From positions 558,001 to 622,000 of the forward strand of contig SDOX01000001.1 of assembly GCA_004565275.1 (NCBI GenBank): 64,000 nt of DNA, written 5' to 3'. The position numbers were made by a program, and so were the translations under genes. Origin of the DNA: Nannochloropsis salina CCMP1776. Taxonomy: Eukaryota; Sar; Eustigmatophyceae; Eustigmatales; Monodopsidaceae. Positions 51,101-63,092 of the stretch are shown here, in pieces. Positions within the stretch are counted from its first letter, which is position 1; each line of letters opens with the position of its first letter. The notes under the pieces are model-generated. The model was not told the origin of the DNA. It saw only the letters and a program-made list of their open reading frames with translations, and ran no database searches.

Positions 51101-53996
51101 TGACAGCGATTCAGACGTGTCATCTGAGGCCTCCGTGGATACCCTGGAATATCGGCAGCGTAATGGAGAGGAGGGTGACAGGGCCACATTAGGAGTGGAT
51201 GCAGATGAGGAAGAACGTGCCGCGGCCGCGGTTTTGCGTCAGAAGAGAAGAGAGGAAGAGGAAGAGGAGGAGGTTGGGCAGGAGAAAGAAAATGATGTAG
51301 AGCACAGTGATGGGGACCAGGAGGATAACGGAAATGGTGGAGATGGAAAGGGAAATGAAGGAGAAAACAGAGCTGTGGAAAATCCGGGGGAGACAAATGA
51401 GGATCATCGCGCTGCTCCACACTCTCCGTCGGCTATGAAAGCACGCTCGCCAGGCACTCCGCTCTCTCCTTCTAGGAGGCTTGCCTTCCCGGACAGATCT
51501 AAAGAGGCTCTTCATTGGAGGGCGGAGGACATGACGGGTAGACCCGCCGGTCACGAGGGAGCGACAGATGACCGAGTGGGGGAAGCACCTCCAGCGCTTG
51601 ATGACTCGACCTCGCCCCCTCCCTCCGATGAGTCCCTCCAATCCTCCTCGGTATCCGCTATGGTGACGTCGCTGTCACCACCGTCCACCTCAGCTCCAAC
51701 ATTTGCGGATCCGATGTCCTCCTCCAAACTTTACGTGGACAACGACGGCCAGCTGAAAGCGAGCACGGTTCAAAAAGGCCTCACTGCTTTCTTTGGCAAG
51801 CCAAGCGCAGGCAACCGGAGCGGGGCAACTGCATCCTGTCAGCCTCATGTCCCTGACTCTATCTCTTCGCCGCCAAAAAAGGGTATTGCGGCCTTTTTCA
51901 GCAGCAAAACGACGGGCCCCTCTACTAGCTCGGTGCTTGCCTCCCTCCAGCAAAGGACTGCCGTGGAGGCCGAGGGTGCAGAGAAGGGAAAAGAGGCTTT
52001 GAAAGGCCCTGGTGATCATACTGAGGATAAGGATGCCTCGGATCGAGCAAGCGGGGTGGATGAGGGTGAAGAAAGAGCGGCAGAGCCGGACGACGAGGAA
52101 GAAGATGAGGAAACAGGGGAGCCGAGAGATCGTGCCGCGGCCTACCGCGCCATGATTGAGGCAGACCGAAGGAATGCAAAACGCCAGAAGAAGCTGCGAA
52201 AGAAGGGGTTGGTAGAGCTGGAAGCCGAGGAGGAGGAGGAGGAGGAGGTCCTTAAGGGCCTTGAGGACTTCGGTTTCGGGGCCGTGAATGACCCGGGGGG
52301 AGACGGAGGGGCGGCGGCTGCGGCCAAGAGACGTGAGGAGAACGAGGATGTGGTTGTGCGAGAAGACGACTTCGAAGGTATCGTGGACGAAGTGTCCGAC
52401 GGCGAGGGCGACGACGATGCCTTCCACGATTTTGCAGCGCAGAAGGAGGTTGAGGCAGACAAGGAGCAGCTGCAGGAGGTTATGCGGCGCGTCAAGGAGG
52501 GCTTCGACGGTCGGCGCGGTGGGATCAATTTTGGGGCCCGAGGGAGGCTCCGATTGGATCAATTGGTTGGTGCTGATCGCAAAAGTCGACGAGAAGCGAA
52601 GCGTTTGGGGCTGCTGAATTCGGATGAGGAGCTGAGCAGCGAGGACGAGGGAGAGGATGGAGAGGGAGGGGAGGAAGGGGAGGAGGACGAAGAGGAGGAC
52701 CTGGAGGAGCAGCTCATCCGGGCTCAACGGGAGCGCGTCATGGGTATGCGTGCCTTGGAGACATCTGCTCAATACTTCATGTCCTCTGACGACGAAGACG
52801 AGGACGGCGAAGAGAAGGGGGCAGGCGAGTCAGCGGCCGGTGCAGGGGAGGCTGCCGAACTCGAGGAGGAGCGGCAAGAACGATTGCGGGCTAAGGCCTG
52901 GGTGCGTAAGGCGAAGATGCGGCGGGTGCTGGAAGAGATGGAGGAGCAACAGCTCATGCAGGAATCGCAGGACGGAGAGTCAATCCCTGAAAACGGTGGC
53001 GAGGGAGCCGGCAAAAGTGGGTCGGGGGTGGTCACCACAAGCCGAAACGCCGGCGTAGCAGCAGCCAAAATCCGACGTGTGCTTCAGGAGGCAGATGCGG
53101 ACTCGCAGCACGTGATGGGCCTCCTTGAACGCACTCACTCAACGCGGATGGCGGCAAGCCAGTCGCTCAAGCGCTTGATGGATATGAGGGAGAAGGACTT
53201 CTCGGCGGACATTGTCGACTTCCAGCGCCTAGACCCTGACCACGCCATGAGCAACATGTCCCTTGCCTTGCCCCCCTCTAAGGTGCCTCGCACCATGTCA
53301 TCAACCCTTCCTGAGCGAGAAATCGGCCCTTTGAGGGTCCGGGGGGTCGCGTCGTGTGGCAGCGGAAGTCGGGCAGAAGCAGGCACTGAAAGCAAAGAGA
53401 ATTTCGGCTCGAAACCCGACGCTAAAGATCTTATTCCAAAGAGTAAGAGCAGTAAGACCAGTTACGGAAGCAAACAAGAGAGCGGTAACGGAGCTAGCAA
53501 TACTACTGCTGGAGTTCCTAGCCTCTTTTCCCAGATTCGCGAAATGCAGGCAGCGGGAATGACGGCACCTGGGATGCGGAAGGGCTCATTTATCTCCGCT
53601 CTACGCCGACAGGGGTCGATCTGTGTCCCACCCTCGAACGCGGGGCAAGGGGCGAGTGTCGGAATAGGCGGAAGTAGTAGTAGCAACAGCAATGGAGGAC
53701 GACTGCAAGTAAGCCACGTAACCGCGCAGAAGTTTGTTTTCACATCCAGCTTCCTTGGCGGCGCGGAAGATAGTCAGAGCCGAGGGGGATATACTGAACC
53801 CAGTGGGAGCAGCCAACATGGTTTCTCGCATTCATCCGGCTTGGAGGGGAGCAGTAGTCGCCATAGTATGCCACGGGAACGAAACTTGAGCGCTGGCGGG
53901 AGAGACAAGGGAGTGGAGGGAAATTGCGCGAAACGCAGCGACAAGAAGACGCGTGCTTTATGGAAAGGTCTGATCCGACGCCAGTTCAATAAGTAG
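48154..53996 (+). CDS. Claspin/Mrc1-like replication checkpoint mediator
   Basis: Claspin/Mrc1 travels with the replisome and relays ATR/Mec1 signals to the checkpoint kinase. Exons 48154..48239 and 48389..53996 join in phase (gtaagt...aaacag) to 1897 residues; the first exon reads MKTYRSRKDWGRSQLSPQQH. The protein is very acidic and Glu/Ser-rich, with coiled-coil stretches (SIEKARLAVRAEELKELKKI). Around residue 1380 onward, DDAFHDFAAQKEVEADKEQL, then RLRLDQLVGADRKSRREAK and RLGLLNSDEELS resemble the conserved MRC1-like region. Two PCNA-binding motifs sit at 51771-51794 (QKGLTAFF, canonical) and 51876-51899 (KKGIAAFF). The acidic bias makes similarity hard to judge, so identity rests on the MRC1-like block plus PIP boxes; a chromatin remodelling or FACT-like acidic protein is the alternative. 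Confidence 0.65.
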
Positions 53997-54397
53997 TTGC
54001 CAGACAGCCGCAAGGCGATGTGTGACAATGTGTGGCAAACCAGACATGTATGAGCTAATAGTTATTATGATGCGCCTCAGGAAAGGACTTCTTGGTCAGA
54101 TGTGCTTGGAGTCTAGCCAAACAGTGAAAAGAAATTTGCCACGCGTAAACGTACCGTCCAGACCTTACGATATACAATTTTCTTTCTCAGAGGGAGAAAT
54201 AAATCATTCGTTTCGTCGCTCCCTCCAACTTAAAGCTCCACCACAAATGCAACATTAGGCATCCGGAGGAAGGCATCTCATGATGGTCCATCGATCCTAG
54301 CGACATAGCCCTTCGCTAAGGAATTGCATACCTACAATCCCGTTTGATCCCTCGTCCCTTGTAAGTAATTCTTGTGTTCGTTTTACCTCAATCCGCT
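53997..54397. other. Convergent 3' intergenic region
   Basis: 400 bp between the Claspin-like and GAPDH 3' ends. Nothing recognised. Confidence 0.4.
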
Positions 54398-56280
<1,883 letters not shown>

Positions 56281-56625
56281 GTTAAATACGTCAATTACCG
56301 CGGTCGTCGAGGTCTCGCTGTGTTACAAGTAGGACATATATAAAATGGATCATCAGCAGGCTGTGGTCGAGGTAACGGCGACAGGCCCGGCCCTCGCTCG
56401 GAAGATGGTAGCGGCGATTGTTCCGTGCCTATTGCGTCCTGAAAGTTTCATTGCCCGCGTGGCCGATCATACAGTAATTAAACTTCACTCGAGCTTGACG
56501 ATTTAATTTCTAACCTGGCCCGCGCCATCCTCGATCACATTGGCTTTCATTTCCACACTTCATCCTTCGCTTGTGACAGACAGCACGAGTACGAGGCGAC
56601 AGAAAGAAGTCCGGAGATTATCATT
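56281..56625. promoter_or_regulatory. Divergent promoter region, GAPDH/centrin
   Basis: 345 bp between head-to-head genes. On the minus strand a TTTTATATAT (about 56335-56344) lies roughly 60 bp before the GAPDH ATG, a reasonable TATA position. Confidence 0.45.
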
Positions 56626-57394
56626 ATGTCATATAAAAATGCGGGGAAAACGAAAAAGCACGTCCAGTTGACCGAAGAGCAAAGGCAAGAAATCAAGGAA
56701 GCGTTTGAATTGTTCGACACCGAGGGCACCGGCCGCATTGATAGCAAGGAATTACGTGTTGCAATGCGAGCTCTGGGCTTTGAGCCCAAAAAAGAGGAGG
56801 TCATGCGACTCGCGGCAGCGGCAGACGACGACAACTCGGGGACGATAACCTACAAGAAGTTTGTGGAAATGATGACAGCTAAAATGGGGGAGAAAGATGG
56901 ACGCGAAGAAATGGTTAAAGCTTTCCGGTTATTCGACGCTGGAGAGAAGGGAGCTATTAGCTTTCAAGACTTGAGGCGTGTTGCCCGAGAGCTTGGAGAG
57001 TCCATCACAGACGAGGAGTTGCAGGAAATGATTGGTAAGTGCTGGCACTGGTAGGGATATGAGGTCACGCGTCATTATGTTTACATAGTAATTTAGTTTG
57101 TGTGCTTGATTGAGTTCATGTCCTCCATGTTTTAGATCATTCTTGACCGTATTGTTAGTTATGGTCACCTTTGTTGTGCGTGGTCTCTATTACAGAAGCA
57201 ATGTGATTTATATAAGAGACAAGTGCTGAAGGTGAGGTGGTACTTGACAGGCCTGATGGAGGAACGCAGATTTACATTCCTCTTCGTTATTTATTTGTTC
57301 ACAATAATATCTAGATGAAGCTGATCGGGACGGCGATGGGCTTGTGAGCGAGGAAGACTTCATGCGAATTATGAAAAAAACAAATCTTTTTTGA
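56626..57394 (+). CDS. Centrin (caltractin)
   Basis: EF-hand protein of centrosomes, basal bodies and nuclear export complexes. Exons 56626..57034 and 57315..57394 join in phase (gtaagt...atctag) to 162 residues. The start [20 protein letters not shown] is the centrin opening. EF1 is [14 protein letters not shown]2 [14 protein letters not shown]3 [12 protein letters not shown] (degenerate, Gly and Lys at ligand positions, probably not binding calcium), EF4 [12 protein letters not shown] (canonical). FEPKKEEV and [22 protein letters not shown] are family signatures. The N-terminal tail is shorter than in human centrin-2. The final phenylalanine (KKTNLF) matches centrins with C-terminal aromatic residues. 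Confidence 0.95.
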
Positions 57395-58089
57395 GGGGGA
57401 ACATGGTATATCGGAAAAAATGGAAAGAGACCATTAAATAATATGTATCTTTTGAATAAAGTTACCGCAGAGTACATAGCATAACAAGAATTTCTTTTCG
57501 CTCGACTGTTGCGCTTCAAGATGAAAGAGTAAATAAGGGTGTATTTGTTACCAGACGACTAAAGCAAAAGGGAAAAATCTCCACGATACACGTCCTGGCA
57601 AAAGGACAGACAATCTTACGAAGTCGTGGGTGTAAGAATCTTTTTGTTTTTAAAAAACAACGGAGCCTGATTCTCAAGAATTTTAGTAAGGGAAATTTAT
57701 TGTTGCGACTTGCTCGTGGATTTGTTAATCCACTGCACTACTTTCATAAGCCGTCGCGCGTTTCGATGTAATAGGGAAAAGCGCATATAGTGCATGAGTT
57801 GCGCGATTAACCAAAAAAAGGAAATTACAGCGGCTGTAATTTGTATTTTTGTTTTGTACAGAAGCTTCGAGTCGCGGCATTGCAAAGTTCGAAAATTCAA
57901 AAGTTGCTGTTAGTACGTGGAAGTGGTAACCGTTGGGAAGTTCGGGCTGAGGAATCTTTTCTTCCGCCAAGTTACATTCTCATTTCAGTAATCCTTTACA
58001 TTACAGGCTTCAAAACTACGTATTGCTGTGTATAACGCTAAATTAGGTAATTAGAAGAAAGGAAGTAGAATCCGGACTCAGTGAAGTCA
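57395..58089. other. AT-rich intergenic region, centrin/copine
   Basis: About 700 bp downstream of centrin and upstream of copine on the same strand. Nothing recognised beyond AT-rich sequence. Confidence 0.4.
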
Positions 58090-60391
58090 ATGGGAAATTC
58101 AGTAGCAGGAATCCCAATCGATGTTGAAGAAGGCACGGAGACATGGCCAAACAGTCGGAGCAGCAATGAGCGTCCGCGAAGTAATCGCGCACACGATAAG
58201 AAAAAGAGCTCGATGCTCCAAGCAAAGCAAGGAGTGCCAGGGTAAGTACGCTTTTTTTTTATTTGTTCGGTGCCTTTCGAAGAGAAGGGTACAACCTAGT
58301 CATCAGCATTCGGCGTTGAAACACTTTGACTTTTTTATTATTTGAAATGTGCGATAGCTCTGCCAGATGTAGTATCTACTTATGGAGCCCTTCATACCTC
58401 AATGACTTACAGTGAATTGAGTTTCCAACAAAGGAATGTGTTTTGTCTTTTATTCATAAGCCTCTCCCACAAACAAAACTTACCACCTCCCCCTTATTAT
58501 TAACTAATTTCAGATGCACTTCCAGGTTGCTTTTATCTATTTCATGTCCATTCAGAGAGAAACACAGGCTGGTAATGGTAGTTTCCATGCAGCACGGTAA
58601 AGATAATCCGCAATGGCAGGAGCTCGGTCGAACTCGACTCAAACTAAACCAATACAGTGACTCCAACTGCTATTCTCTGCGAAAAGTGCCACTGGATTTT
58701 CATTTTGAGCTCATACAAACAATAAAAATTGACGTATACACTGCTGCAAACGATGAAGACGATGGCGAAGACGATGCGTTGGACGCTTTTCAAGGATCCA
58801 TGATGTGCCTCCTCTCCGAGCTATGCGCTGCCCCAGATCGCACAGTCTCATTTCCTATTGAACAAAAACCTTCCCACTCCTTATTCGATGACATACGATT
58901 GCAGTTGGACGTAACAGCAGAAACTGTAGAATATCAGAACTCCTCGCTGCGGGTGAAGCTCAAAGGAGAATATTTCAGACATAATCTGGGTTCTCAAGGA
59001 AAAGAAAAATATTACGTTTGCGTTTGCCGAACGCATGCACGACAAGGAGAAATTTCAAAAGGACGAGCACAACACCTAATCGTCCACTCCACCGAAGCAA
59101 TTTCCTTCGCAAGAAAGTCGTCCCTTCACGATGGTCCACCTCCGTCTTGGCGGAGCTTCGAAGTCAACATGCTCGACCTCTGCGATGGAGACGTGCTTCA
59201 ATCCATCATCGTAGAAATCTGGATGCAAAACACAGGTCCAGGCCAGCCGCATCTTGTCGGTGAGATTTGTACCACAGTTCAAGATCTCTTGAAGGCCAAG
59301 GCCTCTGCGACGTTGCCCGTCCCTGGTTCGGGATCCTTGCCCGCAAAGCTGGTCTTGCAGTCGGCCCGGATGATTACACGGCCTACTTTCCTGGATTTCA
59401 TACATGGTGGATGCCAGTTGTCTTTGTTGACTGCCATAGATTTTACAGCATACAAGTAAGTGTTTTGACATATGGATCGGCCTCTGCCTGTCGTCTGCGT
59501 CCGTCGGTCCGTGTCCGTTTCCGCGACTGTCTCACGAGATTCATGTTTCTTTTCTTATAAAGTGGCCCATCCGAGGATCCCGATTCCCTTCATTTCTGTG
59601 GACCTGGCCATTCCCCACTTACGGCGTACCAAGCGGCTATCAAGGCCATCACAACTACCCTTGCACCCTATACAAACGGGTACTTCCCTGTCTTCGGCTT
59701 CGGGGCTAAACCAAAAGAGAGCGGAAAAGATGTGCCCACGTCCCATGGATTTGCGTGCAGCGGTAGCCTGAGGCAGGCGGAAGTGCTTGGAGTAAACGGT
59801 GTCCTGAGCGTATACAAGTCTTGTCTCGAACGTATGACGCTTTCTAAACCTCGACGCTTCGCACAAATCATCGCTCAGGCTGGTAGACATGCCTCGGAGT
59901 TTCACAAGGCTTTGGACCAGAAGTATGTCGTGCTACTGCTGCTCACTAATGGAGTGAGCGAAGATATGGATCAAACAATAGGTGAAATCATCCGAGCCTC
60001 GTCTTTGCCTCTGTCAATTTTGATTGTTGGAATTGGGGGTGCCGATTTTGAACCCCTCAAAAATGCGCTTAGAATCACTAACTGCACATATGACTCGCAC
60101 GGCATGGTCGAAGCGAAGAAAAATTACTGCATGACACGATCACCTCTCAAAAACGCCAGAACAATGGCCACCCGCGACATGGTTCGACTTGTTACGTATC
60201 GAGATGTACTCCAAAGGTTGCACAGCACGTCAAATTCGTATTCTTCGTCGGCTAATGTCCACGAGCTACTAGCCCAAAACTTACTTTTGGAGCTGCCGCG
60301 CCAAATATGCTCCTACTTTTCCTGCCATAACATCCAACCACGTGCTTCTCGAATGCGGTCCCCGCGCATACCTCCGATATCACAAACTTGA
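58090..60391 (+). CDS. Copine (C2-C2-vWA protein), probably N-myristoylated
   Basis: Copines are calcium-regulated membrane-binding proteins; plant BONZAI1 is an example. Exons 58090..58241, 58514..59455 and 59563..60391 join in phase to 640 residues. The start MGNSVAGIPID has Gly2 and Ser4 spacing of a myristoylation site, as in plant copines. C2A begins at RLLLSISC, with WQELGRTRLK; C2B includes LRVKLKGEYF and HLVGEICTTVQDLL. The copine vWA begins FLDFIHGGCQLSLLTAIDFT and continues FPVFGFGAKP, YVVLLLLTNG and SLPLSILIVGIGGADF. Canonical Asp ligands of C2 loop 1 are not apparent (REKHRLVMVV; NLGSQGKEKYYVCV), and the vWA metal site reads DFTAYNG rather than DFTASNG, so calcium dependence may be reduced. 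Membrane attachment could then depend on the lipid anchor (inference). Confidence 0.92.
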
Positions 60392-61311
60392 GCTGCTGCT
60401 GCGCAGGTACCTGACCAATGGTGTTGACACTGTGATGCGCCCTACTTGAAGAAACTTAAATTTGCTGCAATTCATTAGCATCTTGCAGCATGCAACGTAT
60501 CGCTACGACGCTTATTCTTGCGTTCTTTGTTTTTACTAAGAGATAAAGCAACCTTTAATTCTCCCGTCATTATCATGTGATCACTCATTCATTCAGATAG
60601 CACGCTATCCTGTACTTCCTGGCTCACTGTGCACCTTTCCCCTCCCTGTGTCGGTCCACATGCCCTCCCTGATCCCGATCTTTGCTATATCTACGGAAAG
60701 GGACGTCCAAAGTCCATTCCTACGAGCGTGGGGAGGGCAACAGCGATTTCAATTTTTCTTTACTAACTTTCGCGCGCCTTTATATGCTGGGACCCGGGGC
60801 GGTATAATTTCCAAGTACAGGCAGGAGGTATAAGACAGGAGTCCAGATATTAAAAAGAGGATTTAAATATTTCCTGTCGAAACACACTAAATAATATTGA
60901 TTTGGCATTTAAACTGTGTCACATGTTGACCCAACATTATTTTTTTTGCTTGTGAGGTAAGAAAACCGATGAATACGGCTCTTTCTATCTTTTATCCCCC
61001 GGAAATGAGACCGCTGAGCGACTCCTCTCGGAAATAAGCACCCCACTCGGATACTAGGAATGCAATCTTTCGTTGGTTATTTTTGGAAGGATGTAGAGTC
61101 TTAACCATCAAAAGCACCCCTGGTGAGTGAGCGTACAGGTGCTACAAACTTTCTTCAGCCATGATTTGTTTATTGATGGGCCGTCCCCGCTCAGACGATG
61201 GCGAGCTCAAAGCGACTCAGAACCGCTCGTCATCCGGTCGGAGCCATATCACTGTATCAGCAGCACCGTTTTCATGCCCTGAATTTCAATCTTCTGTCTC
61301 AGGTTTAAGAA
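60392..61311. other. Intergenic, copine/RRP9, about 920 bp
   Basis: Tandem same-strand spacer; should carry the copine 3' UTR and RRP9 promoter. Only short frames; nothing recognised. Confidence 0.4.
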
Positions 61312-62964
61312 ATGTCGAAAAGGAAAGTTGGCGGAGGCAGTGGGGCGAAAGGTCGGCTTCGTGGTGGCAGTGTGCGGAGCAAGCCTAGCGGAGGGCCAGT
61401 CGCTCGGCAAGAGCGTGCTAACCTGGAATTTTCATTGGAGTCTAAACGGCAACCGGATGACGACGAATATATAGAAGAGGAAGGCTCGGAATCGGGGGAG
61501 GATGTGCCCCGAAAAAGGGGTCGTGCCACACAGCAGGGCACGGATGGGGCAATTGAGGAGGAGGATGGCGAGACAGCAGCAGAGATGCGGGTCCGTCTGG
61601 CTAAGCAATATTTGGCTCAAATGGAGGCAGCTTTGGGTAGCGAAAATGATGATGAGGAGTCTCATGATGAAGATACTGATCGCGGAAAAGACTCAATGGG
61701 TGCGTTATTGGAAAGAGAACGCCTGAAAGCCTCCGGCTCCCTCAGGCGGGCACTAGCAGGCCGCCTGAGCAATTTAAGCGCTGCTACGGTGCCCACACAC
61801 ATATTTAAAGGCCACAAACTCGCGCCAACATGCGTTACAATAACTGCAGATGAACGCACTGCGTTTACGGGTGGCAAGGACAACGCGGTCTTGCGATATG
61901 ACTTGGAAAGCGGTAGGCGGACGGCGACCCTCTCATCGTTCTGGCGGGGGGGACAGGGGTACCAAGCTCACGAAAAGGAGGTGCTGGCTCTGGCAGTGTC
62001 CTCAGATGGGCGGTATCTGGCCGCTGGGGGTCGAGACAGGGAGATCAGAATTTGGGATCTACGAGGGCGGGGACACCGGGAAGGTCTTGTGCTGAAACCT
62101 GTGAAGACCTTCGCGGGCCACAGGGACGCCGTCTCTGCGCTTGCTTTTCGAGCCGATGCACACGCCTTGTATTCTGGCTCTTTCGACCGATGTTTAAAAC
62201 ATTGGAACTTGGATGGAATGATGTACGTGGAGACGCTGTTCGGACACCAAGCCGAGATCAACGGCATCGACGCTTGGCGCCGGGAGCGGCCCGTGACCTG
62301 TGGCCGGGACAGGAGCGTGCGAGTCTGGAAGCTGGCGGACGAGTCGCACATGCTGCTCCAGTGTCCCCAGGGGGTAGGTGGGGGCGGGGCCAGCAAAGGC
62401 CTGGTGATGGGCGGGTCTTTGGACTGTCTGTCCATGCTGTCCGAGGAGTGCTTCGTGACGGGGGGGGAGGACGGGATGCTGGCAATGTGGAACGTGAACA
62501 AGAAAAAGCCGGTCGCTGTGGTCCCCGCCGCCCATGGGGGAAACAACCGCTGGATTTCCAGCGTGGCCGCCATCAAAGGTACGGATTTGGTGGCCTCGGG
62601 CTCGAATGACGGTTACGTGCGGCTGTGGCGGGCCTCGACCACTCCTCAAGGACAAGGGTCCTCCTTGGAGTCGACCGGCGCGGCCCTGCTCTGTCCGGGG
62701 TATGTGAATGGGCTCGCGTTCGGGCATTCAGGTTCGGTGCTGGTGGCTGCCTGTGGGAAAGAGCACAGGTTGGGCCGGTGGGCGCCCGAGAAAGGGGCGG
62801 TGAACGGCCTGTACGTCATGCGCCTGCCGGATAAGCGGATGGGGGAAGATGCTGTGGATGGGGGGGCGAATCCTGAAAGCGAGTCCGAGGAAGACGAAGA
62901 GGAAGGCGGGGACGAGGAAGATGACGAGGAAGTGGGGGAAGAGGAAGATGAAAGCGACGAGTGA
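61312..62964 (+). CDS. RRP9: RRP9/U3-55K, WD40 protein of the U3 snoRNP
   Basis: RRP9 binds the B/C motif of U3 snoRNA and is needed for early pre-18S rRNA cleavages in the nucleolus. The 550-residue single-exon protein has the family layout: a basic then acidic N-terminal region (MSKRKVGGG..., EEDGETAAEMRVRLAKQYL), then seven WD40 blades, for example THIFKGHKLAPTCVTI, HEKEVLALAVSSDGRYLAAG, DREIRIWDLR, KTFAGHRDAVSALAF, YSGSFDRCLKHWNL, LFGHQAEINGID, VASGSNDGYVRLWR. The sequence RPVTCGRDRSVRVWKLADES is diagnostic of RRP9. The tail of Glu/Asp residues after residue 520 is an extra acidic extension. Convergent with the sugar kinase, 128 bp between stops. Confidence 0.93.
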   Translation: MSKRKVGGGSGAKGRLRGGSVRSKPSGGPVARQERANLEFSLESKRQPDDDEYIEEEGSESGEDVPRKRGRATQQGTDGAIEEEDGETAAEMRVRLAKQYLAQMEAALGSENDDEESHDEDTDRGKDSMGALLERERLKASGSLRRALAGRLSNLSAATVPTHIFKGHKLAPTCVTITADERTAFTGGKDNAVLRYDLESGRRTATLSSFWRGGQGYQAHEKEVLALAVSSDGRYLAAGGRDREIRIWDLRGRGHREGLVLKPVKTFAGHRDAVSALAFRADAHALYSGSFDRCLKHWNLDGMMYVETLFGHQAEINGIDAWRRERPVTCGRDRSVRVWKLADESHMLLQCPQGVGGGGASKGLVMGGSLDCLSMLSEECFVTGGEDGMLAMWNVNKKKPVAVVPAAHGGNNRWISSVAAIKGTDLVASGSNDGYVRLWRASTTPQGQGSSLESTGAALLCPGYVNGLAFGHSGSVLVAACGKEHRLGRWAPEKGAVNGLYVMRLPDKRMGEDAVDGGANPESESEEDEEEGGDEEDDEEVGEEEDESDE

Positions 62965-63092
62965 TTGCGGGGGAGAGTGTCTCGCCCCATTTTGTAAAGA
63001 ATAGGCTTGCGCATTAGGTTTTATCGCCCATTTCAATGCACTTTATCCCATCGTTTCTTCTTTACAAGTACGTGTGATCCTTACATACATGC

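Noticed and set aside
51690-52772. Long minus-strand frame opposite the Claspin-like gene
   Set aside because: Leu/Ser-rich antisense of an acidic coding region; expected by codon bias.
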